Assembly (NCBI GenBank): GCA_947649215.1
Contig: CANSQW010000075.1
Coordinates: 1 to 6,658 of the forward strand
DNA length: 6,658 bases
Origin: an uncultured bacterium
GTDB taxonomy: Bacteria; Actinomycetota; Coriobacteriia; Coriobacteriales; Eggerthellaceae
Reading direction: 5' to 3'
This document shows positions 1 through 5,106 of this stretch, in pieces. Each line of letters opens with the position of its first letter. The stretch's first letter is position 1. The position numbers and the translations under genes were made by a program. The notes below the pieces were generated by a model. The model worked only from the letters and a program-made list of their open reading frames with translations. It had not been told where the DNA came from and searched no databases.

Positions 1-1655
1 GCTACGGCTACGAGCAGCTCGTCGAGTCGGTGCAGGGCAAGGACGCCGACTGGGCTGCCGAGATCTGCGGCCTGAAGGCTGAGGACATCCGCGGCGCCGC
101 GCGTCTGTACGCCACCGCCGAGTCCGCCTCCATCCAGTGGGGCCTCGCCTTCGAGCAGCAGCTGTCCGCCCTCGGCGTGACCGCTGCGGCCTGCGACCTC
201 ATGGGCGTCACCGGCAACATCGATAACCCCGGCGGCAACCTGCTCATCAAGTGCGCCTTCGACATCGAGAAGCGCTACGGCCTGGGCGACTTCAAGATCC
301 CGCGTGAGGAGTACGCCGGCAAGATGACGCTGTCCGCCGGCATCGAGTCCTCCGACATCGTGGCCTGCGCCGCCACCGACCCGCTGCTGCACGCGGTGGA
401 GACGGGCGATCCGTTCCAGCCCCAGATGCTGTGGATCGAGTCCGCCAACCCGCTGGCCTGCTCCGGCATGGACGCGCCCCGCATGTACGAGGCCATGAAC
501 AAGATCCCGTTCGTCGTCGTCGCCGACCCGTTCATGACCCCCACCGCCGTGGCCCACGCCGACATCGTGCTGCCCGTGGCCATGAGCTGCGAGCGCAACG
601 CCGTGCGCACCTGGTGGACGCCGGCCCGCTCCATCTCCAAGTGCACGAGCTACTACGAGGCCAAGTCCGACGAGCAGATCATCCTCGACCTTGGCCGTCG
701 CCTCAAGCCCGAGAACTGGCCCTGGAAGGACGACAAGGAGCTCTCCACCTGGTACCTCTGCGACCAGTACGCCGAGGGCGGCACCCGCTACGAGGGCGAC
801 TTCGAGGAGCTGCAGGCCCGTGGCGGCTACAAGTACGACCCGTGGGACGCCGAGTACTACAAGTACGAGAAGGGCATGTGCCGTCCCGACGGCGAGCCTG
901 GCTTCGACACCGCCACCGGCCGCTTCGAGTTCTGGAGCTGGGGCTACAACCACTGGGGCGTCGACCCGATGCCGTACCACATCGAGCCGAAGGACTCCCC
1001 GGTCTCCACGCCGGAGAAGTTCAAGGAGTACCCGTTCATCGCCACGTCCGGCGGCCGCTCCTACGAGTTCTTCCACTCCGAGCACCGTCAGCTGGAGACC
1101 ATGCGCGAGTTCCACCCCTACCCGCTGGTGACCATCCATCCGGAGGCCGCTGCCGAGTACGGCATCGAGGACGGCGACTGGGTGTGGATCGAGTCCACCC
1201 ACGGCCGCTGCCGCCAGAAGGCCTTCCTGTTCCCCGGCATCAAGAAGGACACCATCCACATGGAGCATGCGTGGTGGTACCCGGAGGAGGAGGCCGCTGA
1301 GCCCAGCCTGTTCGGCGTGTTCGACTCCAACATCAACAATATGACCCTCAACTTCGAGACCGGCCAGGGCGGCATCGGCTCGGGCATCAAGAGCTTCCTC
1401 GCCCGCATCTACAAGTACGAGCCCGGCGATCAGATGCCCGGCGAGAAGGTCACCCGCGAGGGCGGCTGGGGCGACTACATCGTCGGCGTCATGGCCGGCG
1501 ACGCCGAGTCCGCCGCGCAGGCTGCCGAGGGCAACGAGAAGCTCATGAAGCAGCTCGAGGATGCCAAGCGCGTCCAGGCCATGAAGGTGGAGGACGCCGA
1601 CATGCAGGGCCGCAACGCGCTCATCTACGCCAAGGAGCACGGCGAGGCCGAATAG
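1..1655 (+). CDS. Molybdopterin-dependent oxidoreductase, catalytic subunit (DMSO reductase superfamily), C-terminal part
   Basis: The gene is open at the left edge; codons run in frame from base 3 and about 550 residues are visible before the TAG at 1653-1655. The N-terminal part, where an Fe-S cluster and the molybdenum ligand would lie, is missing. Visible family marks are a TGNIDNPGGN stretch (nt 210-239), an ESANPLACSG stretch (about nt 432-461), a DPFMTPTAVAHADIVLP stretch (nt 525-575) typical of molybdopterin-binding domain III, and a C-terminal dinucleotide-binding domain from about nt 1030 (SGGRSYEFFHSEHRQ, then HPEAAAEYGIEDGDWVWIES, then HAWWYPEEE and EPSLFGVFDSNIN). The FHSEHR and HxWWYP/EPSLFG/SNIN pattern is one I associate with the acetylene-hydratase, transhydroxylase and catechol-dehydroxylase branch in Eggerthellaceae. 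It probably works in the cytoplasm or at the membrane with the ferredoxin encoded 36 nt downstream; signal peptide and substrate cannot be judged. The last ~78 residues form a charged tail beyond the usual domain. Superfamily certain; the subgroup is inference. Confidence 0.93.
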   Translation, partial: YGYEQLVESVQGKDADWAAEICGLKAEDIRGAARLYATAESASIQWGLAFEQQLSALGVTAAACDLMGVTGNIDNPGGNLLIKCAFDIEKRYGLGDFKIPREEYAGKMTLSAGIESSDIVACAATDPLLHAVETGDPFQPQMLWIESANPLACSGMDAPRMYEAMNKIPFVVVADPFMTPTAVAHADIVLPVAMSCERNAVRTWWTPARSISKCTSYYEAKSDEQIILDLGRRLKPENWPWKDDKELSTWYLCDQYAEGGTRYEGDFEELQARGGYKYDPWDAEYYKYEKGMCRPDGEPGFDTATGRFEFWSWGYNHWGVDPMPYHIEPKDSPVSTPEKFKEYPFIATSGGRSYEFFHSEHRQLETMREFHPYPLVTIHPEAAAEYGIEDGDWVWIESTHGRCRQKAFLFPGIKKDTIHMEHAWWYPEEEAAEPSLFGVFDSNINNMTLNFETGQGGIGSGIKSFLARIYKYEPGDQMPGEKVTREGGWGDYIVGVMAGDAESAAQAAEGNEKLMKQLEDAKRVQAMKVEDADMQGRNALIYAKEHGEAE

Positions 1656-1675
1656 CAGACCCAGGAGAAACGAAG

Positions 1676-1681
1676 AGGAGG
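1676..1681 (+). promoter_or_regulatory. Ribosome binding site of the ferredoxin gene
   Basis: A full AGGAGG lies 10 nt before the ATG at 1692, in the 36-nt gap after the molybdoenzyme. A weaker AGGAG lies further upstream at 1663-1667. The strong site supports the 1692 start and efficient translation of the small partner protein. Confidence 0.75.
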
Positions 1682-1691
1682 CGAATACCTA

Positions 1692-2042
1692 ATGACTAAG
1701 GCGATTCTCGTCAACTACGACTACTGCACCGGCTGCCATTCCTGTGAGGTGGCCTGCAAGAAGGAGCTCGACCTGCCCAAGGGCGAGTTCGGCATCAAGG
1801 TGGAGGAGGTTGGCCCGTTCCAGTACGCCAACCGCCCCGGCCTTGAGGGCACGTGGGAGTGGACCTACCTGCCCGTCATCACCCAGGCCTGCGACATGTG
1901 CGCCAGCCGCACCGCCGAGGGCAAGATGCCCATGTGCGTGCAGCACTGCCAGGCGTGGTGCATGTACTACGGCGAGGCCGAGGAGCTTGTCAAGAAGATG
2001 GACGGCAAGACCCGCTGGTCTCTGATCACCGTCAAGGAATAA
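1692..2042 (+). CDS. Small two-cluster [4Fe-4S] ferredoxin-like electron-transfer subunit
   Basis: This 116-residue protein is a minimal version of the Fe-S beta subunit of DMSO-reductase-type enzymes and should pass electrons to or from the molybdoenzyme upstream. Cysteines are at 12, 15, 18 and 22 (CTGCHSCEVAC), then 67 and 70 (CDMC), 82, 86 and 90 (CVQHCQAWC). By family rule, C12/C15/C18 with C86 would bind one cluster and C67/C70/C82 with C22 the other, leaving C90 spare; the proline that usually follows the last cluster cysteine is absent. Typical beta subunits (DmsB, NrfC) are near 200 residues with four clusters, so this is a short form. There is no signal peptide or membrane segment, and no NrfD-type anchor gene follows, so a soluble complex is likely. 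The start is set by AGGAGG at 1676-1681. The physiological donor is unknown. Confidence 0.93.
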   Translation: MTKAILVNYDYCTGCHSCEVACKKELDLPKGEFGIKVEEVGPFQYANRPGLEGTWEWTYLPVITQACDMCASRTAEGKMPMCVQHCQAWCMYYGEAEELVKKMDGKTRWSLITVKE

Positions 2043-2054
2043 AGGGGATATGAC

Positions 2055-2088
2055 GGCCGCGGGCGCTCCGAGGGGCGCGCCCGCGGCC
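2055..2088 (+). terminator. Perfect 12-bp GC hairpin between ferredoxin and MmgE/PrpD genes
   Basis: The left arm 2055-2066 (GGCCGCGGGCGC) is exactly complementary to the right arm 2077-2088 (GCGCCCGCGGCC), with a 10-nt loop. All 12 pairs are G-C. No T run follows; the next bases are CCATGACTG and then the Shine-Dalgarno of the next gene. It is therefore not a classical intrinsic terminator. It may act as a partial terminator, an attenuator, or a 3' stabiliser that keeps the molybdoenzyme-ferredoxin part of the message more abundant than the downstream part. The structure is seen directly; the role is inference. Confidence 0.5.
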
Positions 2089-2096
2089 CCATGACT

Positions 2097-2105
2097 GAAG
2101 GGGGG
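2097..2105 (+). promoter_or_regulatory. Ribosome binding site that fixes the MmgE/PrpD start
   Basis: GAAGGGGGG ends 6 nt before the ATG at 2112. An in-frame ATG at 2091 lies upstream of this site, so using it would place the site inside the coding region and leave the start directly after the GC hairpin with no ribosome site of its own. The 2112 start is therefore preferred. Confidence 0.75.
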
Positions 2106-2111
2106 TTCACT

Positions 2112-3488
2112 ATGAGCATGACCGACGAGGTTTGCTCGCACGTCGTCTCCGCCGACTTCTCGACGCTTGACGACTTCACCATCACCCGCGTCAAGACCCG
2201 CGTGCTCGACTCCATCGGCGTCATCGCCGCCGGCGTGCACGCTCCCATGTGCGACGAGCTGTACGACCTTCTGCTGAGCTACGGCACCACGCCGCAGAGC
2301 TCGGCGTTCTTCCGCAAGAAGGCCATCGACACGCCGTCTGCCGCCATGATCAACAGCTTCTCCATGCGTTCCTACGACTTCGAGGCCATCGAGGCCGAGA
2401 ACCCGGGCAAGAAGAGCTCCGCCGCCCACATCAGCGGCACCACCGTCCCCACGGCGCTCGCCTGCGCCGAGCGCGCGAAGGCCTCCGGCCGCGACTTCAT
2501 CACGGCGCTGGCCCTCGGCGACGACATCGCCGCCCGCCTGGGCGCCGCGTCGGGCTTCGACGTGTACGGCGGCTGGGACAACACCAACACCATCAACGGC
2601 CTGGGCGCCACCGTCATCGCCGGCAAGCTGGCCAAGCTCTCCGAGGTCCAGATGAACAACGCGCTGGGCATCGACCTGAACATGCTCGGCGGCTCGATGG
2701 ACAACATCAACTTCAAGACGCTGTCCTTCAAGCTTCCCATGGCCCTGGCCTCGCGCAACGCCATCTTCTCTGCGGACTTCGCGGCCCGCGGCATGACGGC
2801 CACCCATGACGCCTTCGGCGGCAAGAAGGGGTACTTCTTCCTGTTCTGCGGCGACGCCCAGAAGCCCGAGATCCTCTGCCAGGACCTCGGCAAGGTCTTC
2901 TACGGCGACGTGGTCATCAAGCCGTGGTCGGCCTGCCGCGCCACCCATCCCTCCATCGACGCCTGCATGCAGATCGTCGAGGCCCACGACATCGACCCCG
3001 AGGCCGTGGAGAAGGTCGTCATCCACGCCACCCCGCGCACCGCTGCCGGCTTCGTCGGCCAGCCGTGGGAGATTGGCGAGGAGCCGCAGGTGAGCGGCGC
3101 CTTCAGCATCATCTACACCGCCGCGGTGGCCATCGCCACCAAGGCCGTGCGCCCGGAGTCCATGAACCGCGAGGCCATGGAGGACCCGGCGCTCAAGCGC
3201 CTGATCGACAAGATCGAGATCGCGCCCACCCTCGCGCCCGACGAGTACCAGACGGCCGAGGTCGACATAGTCATGGCGGACGGCACCCAGTACCACGCCC
3301 GCTGCGATGTGCCCAAGGGCGACATCTACAAGAGCGCGATGACCGATGAGGAGGTGTTGGGCAAGTTCTACAAGAACATCGAGTTCTCCCAGACGCTTTC
3401 GCGCGAAGACGCGGATCGCGTCGTCGAGACCGTGGCACGCCTTGAAGAGCTCGATGACATCACCGAACTGACCAAGTTCATGCAGTAG
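2112..3488 (+). CDS. MmgE/PrpD family protein (2-methylcitrate dehydratase / cis-aconitate decarboxylase fold)
   Basis: The protein has 458 residues, the normal length for this cytoplasmic family, and appears complete. Members dehydrate, decarboxylate or epimerise small polycarboxylates. The N-terminal helical domain carries VLDSIGVIAAG (32-41), a divergent NSFSMRSYDFEA (81-92; many members have a His before the acidic DFDD-type motif) and AAHISG with His106. The segment ALASRNAIFSADFAARGMTA (211-230) matches the conserved ASRA-type helix. The smaller domain has KPWSACRATHPSIDA (270-284) and AFSIIYTAAVA (330-340), both standard marks. The GGWDNTNTINGLG stretch (153-165) sits where relatives often have a His-containing Gly-(Phe/Trp)-His motif; here Asp156 seems to replace the His, suggesting altered chemistry. 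It starts 69 nt after the ferredoxin gene and ends 25 nt before a transporter, with two adjacent TAG stops. Family call firm; reaction unknown. Confidence 0.93.
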   Translation: MSMTDEVCSHVVSADFSTLDDFTITRVKTRVLDSIGVIAAGVHAPMCDELYDLLLSYGTTPQSSAFFRKKAIDTPSAAMINSFSMRSYDFEAIEAENPGKKSSAAHISGTTVPTALACAERAKASGRDFITALALGDDIAARLGAASGFDVYGGWDNTNTINGLGATVIAGKLAKLSEVQMNNALGIDLNMLGGSMDNINFKTLSFKLPMALASRNAIFSADFAARGMTATHDAFGGKKGYFFLFCGDAQKPEILCQDLGKVFYGDVVIKPWSACRATHPSIDACMQIVEAHDIDPEAVEKVVIHATPRTAAGFVGQPWEIGEEPQVSGAFSIIYTAAVAIATKAVRPESMNREAMEDPALKRLIDKIEIAPTLAPDEYQTAEVDIVMADGTQYHARCDVPKGDIYKSAMTDEEVLGKFYKNIEFSQTLSREDADRVVETVARLEELDDITELTKFMQ

Positions 3489-3501
3489 TAGATTAAGAAA
3501 G

Positions 3502-3508
3502 AAGGGGA
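3502..3508 (+). promoter_or_regulatory. Ribosome binding site of the first MFS transporter
   Basis: AAGGGGA lies 5 nt before the ATG at 3514, in the 25-nt gap after the MmgE/PrpD gene. The short gap and good site indicate co-transcription and support the chosen start. Confidence 0.7.
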
Positions 3509-3513
3509 ATTCG

Positions 3514-4842
3514 ATGGCTACTACGAAAACCCAAGACGGCGGCCAGAAGTATGGCGTGACCGTCCAAGTCGCCGCACTGCTCGTCATCACGATGCAGTAC
3601 GTGCAGTCCTTCGTGACGCCTGGCCTGGCCACGGTGCGCGCGGCCTACGCGGGCCTCGGCATCGACACCGTCATGATCCAGCAGATCCAGGGCATCCCGT
3701 CCCTGATGGCCATCTTCGGCGCCATCCTGGTGGGCATCCTGGAGCGCTACATGAAGAAGAAGCACATCCTGATCCTCGCCATGGTGCTCATGTTCATGGG
3801 CTCGCTCGCGGCCTTCGTGCCCGAGACCGTGGAGGGCTTCTGGCTGCTGCTGGCCACCCGCGTCGTGCTCGGCCTCGGCCGCGGCATGATCTTCCCGATG
3901 GCCTCCTCCTTCATCGCCGACCTGTTCACCGGCAAGAAGCGCGACCAGCTCATGAGCTTCAAGACCGCCGTTGGCGGCATCTCCGGCTCCATCTTCCAGA
4001 TCATCGGCGGCATGCTGGCCGTGCTGTCCTGGCGCTACGCCTTCATCGGCATGCTCATGGCCGTGCCGATCGCGCTCATGATCATCGCCTGGCTGAAGGA
4101 GCCCGAGGTCAAGCCCGCCGGCACCGGCGCTGACGGCAAGAAGGGCAACCCGCTGAAGTCGATCACCGCCATCTCCTGGCTGATCATCGTCGTGGCGGGC
4201 ATCTGGAACATCTTCCAGTTCTCCTACATGACGTCCATCTCGCTGGCCATCGCCGGCGTGGGCCTGGGCGACACTGGCGTGACCGGCTGGATCTCCTCGC
4301 TGCAGACCGCCAGCTGCGCGGTGGGTGCCCTGTGCTACGGCGCCTTCCTCAAGGGCCGCCTGGGCGGCTTCGACCTGCCCATCGCCATCGCGCTTGAGGG
4401 CATCGGCTTCTTCATCCTCACCCACGTGATCACCGTGCCGGCCTACGCCGTGGGCACCATCCTCTACGGCTTCGGCTTCGGCCTGCTCAACCCGGCGCTG
4501 ATCCTGCAGCTGGTCAAGGTTCTGCCCCGCGAGGGCGCTACGCTTGGCCTGTCGCTGCTGGCCGGCTCCCAGAACCTGTTCCAGTTCTTCTCCGCCCCGG
4601 TGCTGGCCTTCCTGGCCCCCGTCCTGGGCGTGGCTGGCATCAAGGGCGCCACGGGCATCGAGTCTTCCGCCCTGGCCAACTGGAACGTGGCCTGGATGCT
4701 CGCCGTCGTGTACTTCATCTTCGTGCTCGTCCTCATCCTCATCGGCAAGGCCAAGGCGCCTCAGCTGATCGCTGGCATCAAGACGCCCGCTCCGGCTGCT
4801 GCCGAGAAGATGGAGGCCCACGAGGACGACGACCAGTCCTAG
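3514..4842 (+). CDS. Major facilitator superfamily transporter (first)
   Basis: This 442-residue inner-membrane carrier has the usual MFS length and about 12 hydrophobic helices, roughly at 15-36, 57-77, 84-102, 108-134, 155-173, 176-194, 218-240, 256-279, 287-304, 308-330, 343-370 and 390-411. The loop after helix 2 (GILERYMKKKH, 74-84) is an MFS motif A variant with Glu-Arg and Lys residues. RVVLGLGRGMIFP (116-128) in helix 4 resembles the motif B region. A hydrophilic loop at about 195-214 separates the halves, and the last ~20 residues are acidic and cytoplasmic. Being directly behind the molybdoenzyme, ferredoxin and MmgE/PrpD genes, it most likely imports the substrate of that pathway or exports its product. 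Codon use is as biased as in the three upstream genes. The substrate cannot be assigned; a role in substrate/product exchange is inference. Confidence 0.93.
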   Translation: MATTKTQDGGQKYGVTVQVAALLVITMQYVQSFVTPGLATVRAAYAGLGIDTVMIQQIQGIPSLMAIFGAILVGILERYMKKKHILILAMVLMFMGSLAAFVPETVEGFWLLLATRVVLGLGRGMIFPMASSFIADLFTGKKRDQLMSFKTAVGGISGSIFQIIGGMLAVLSWRYAFIGMLMAVPIALMIIAWLKEPEVKPAGTGADGKKGNPLKSITAISWLIIVVAGIWNIFQFSYMTSISLAIAGVGLGDTGVTGWISSLQTASCAVGALCYGAFLKGRLGGFDLPIAIALEGIGFFILTHVITVPAYAVGTILYGFGFGLLNPALILQLVKVLPREGATLGLSLLAGSQNLFQFFSAPVLAFLAPVLGVAGIKGATGIESSALANWNVAWMLAVVYFIFVLVLILIGKAKAPQLIAGIKTPAPAAAEKMEAHEDDDQS

Positions 4843-4967
4843 GTCTTCTTAGCAAGACGCAAGACGGGCGGCTGCGGCTTTGGTAACACCCCATTACAGC
4901 ATGTGTGCTTCAAGAAAGCCTAATTCGTAGAGCTTACGTACGCAAAACAGCCCCGGCCGCCCCTATC

Positions 4968-4983
4968 GTCCGCCTAGGCGGAC
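4968..4983 (+). promoter_or_regulatory. 16-bp perfect palindrome, possible operator
   Basis: GTCCGCCTAGGCGGAC reads identically on both strands. Its core CCGCC-TA-GGCGG shares both half-sites with the inverted repeat at 5064-5079. Position upstream of the second MFS gene fits a binding site for a dimeric regulator. With no loop it is a poor RNA hairpin (about 6 bp if 4 nt are left unpaired). The regulator is unknown and no regulator gene is in the window. Confidence 0.4.
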
Positions 4984-5040
4984 ACCGCATCAGCCAGCCC
5001 CCCTCTGTTCCCCTCGGCGCCGCTCGCCGGAAAAAACGCC

Positions 5041-5052
5041 GGGGGGGGGGGG
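5041..5052 (+). repeat. Homopolymer run of 12 G in the leader of the second transporter
   Basis: Twelve consecutive G follow AAAAAACGCC and end 54 nt before the ATG at 5107. Runs of this length are prone to slipped-strand length change. Being outside the reading frame, it would act on promoter spacing or leader RNA structure: the C run at 4998-5003 could pair with it to differing extents. It could also carry a sequencing or assembly length error. Confidence 0.6.
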
Positions 5053-5063
5053 CGTCTCAATAG

Positions 5064-5079
5064 CCGCCTATCCTGGCGG
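5064..5079 (+). promoter_or_regulatory. Inverted repeat CCGCC-N6-GGCGG in the leader
   Basis: CCGCC (5064-5068) and GGCGG (5075-5079) flank TATCCT, with a further G-T wobble outside. The site repeats the half-sites of the 4968-4983 palindrome with wider spacing; the centres are about 96 bp apart. It ends 15 nt before the ribosome site, so it could be either an operator or an RNA hairpin near the start of translation. Confidence 0.35.
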
Positions 5080-5094
5080 TCTCGGCAATCAACT

Positions 5095-5103
5095 AGGGGG
5101 AAA
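5095..5103 (+). promoter_or_regulatory. Ribosome binding site that favours ATG 5107
   Basis: AGGGGGAAA precedes adjacent GTG (5104) and ATG (5107) codons in the same frame. Counting from the last G at 5100, the spacing is 3 nt to the GTG and 6 nt to the ATG; the latter is normal, so ATG 5107 is chosen. Confidence 0.65.
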
Positions 5104-5106
5104 GTG

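Larger units (their letters stand above)
4843..5106 (+). other. 264-nt non-coding stretch between the two transporter genes
   Basis: This is the only long gap in the window, and its first half is lower in GC than the genes. It holds a weak 5-bp hairpin just after the stop (GTCTT 4843-4847 with AAGAC 4854-4858) overlapping a tandem AAGACG (4854-4859 and 4861-4866), a 16-bp palindrome at 4968-4983, a C-rich stretch at about 4995-5014, A6 at 5031-5036, G12 at 5041-5052, a second inverted repeat at 5064-5079 and a ribosome site at 5095-5103. I see no convincing -35/-10 pair and no hairpin followed by a T run. It probably contains the end of the first operon and the promoter and leader of the second transporter, but neither boundary can be placed. 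Confidence 0.5.

Noticed and set aside
2091..2111. ATG at 2091 as start of the MmgE/PrpD gene
   Set aside because: It lies 2 nt after a GC hairpin and has no ribosome site of its own, while GAAGGGGGG is placed correctly for ATG 2112. The added residues match nothing in the family.
1689..3632. Minus-strand open frame of 647 codons antisense to the ferredoxin and MmgE/PrpD genes
   Set aside because: It is a shadow of strong third-position G/C bias. The product is a low-complexity string of Gly, Ala, His, Leu, Asp and Val with no recognisable domain, and it crosses several genes that have clear family matches.
3493..4821. Minus-strand open frame of 442 codons antisense to the first MFS gene
   Set aside because: The predicted product is mostly His, Asp, Glu, Gly and Ala with no fold signature; it mirrors the codons of a clear 12-helix transporter.
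4880..4940. Sigma-70-type promoter from TTGGTA, TTACAG or TTCAAG with TAATTC or TACGTA
   Set aside because: No pairing gives both reasonable hexamers and 16-18 nt spacing, so I do not place a promoter.
5015..5036. CGGCG/CGCCG hairpin (5015-5019, 5025-5029) followed by A6 as an intrinsic terminator
   Set aside because: A plus-strand terminator needs T after the hairpin, not A. On the minus strand the T6 comes before the hairpin, not after it, so neither direction works.
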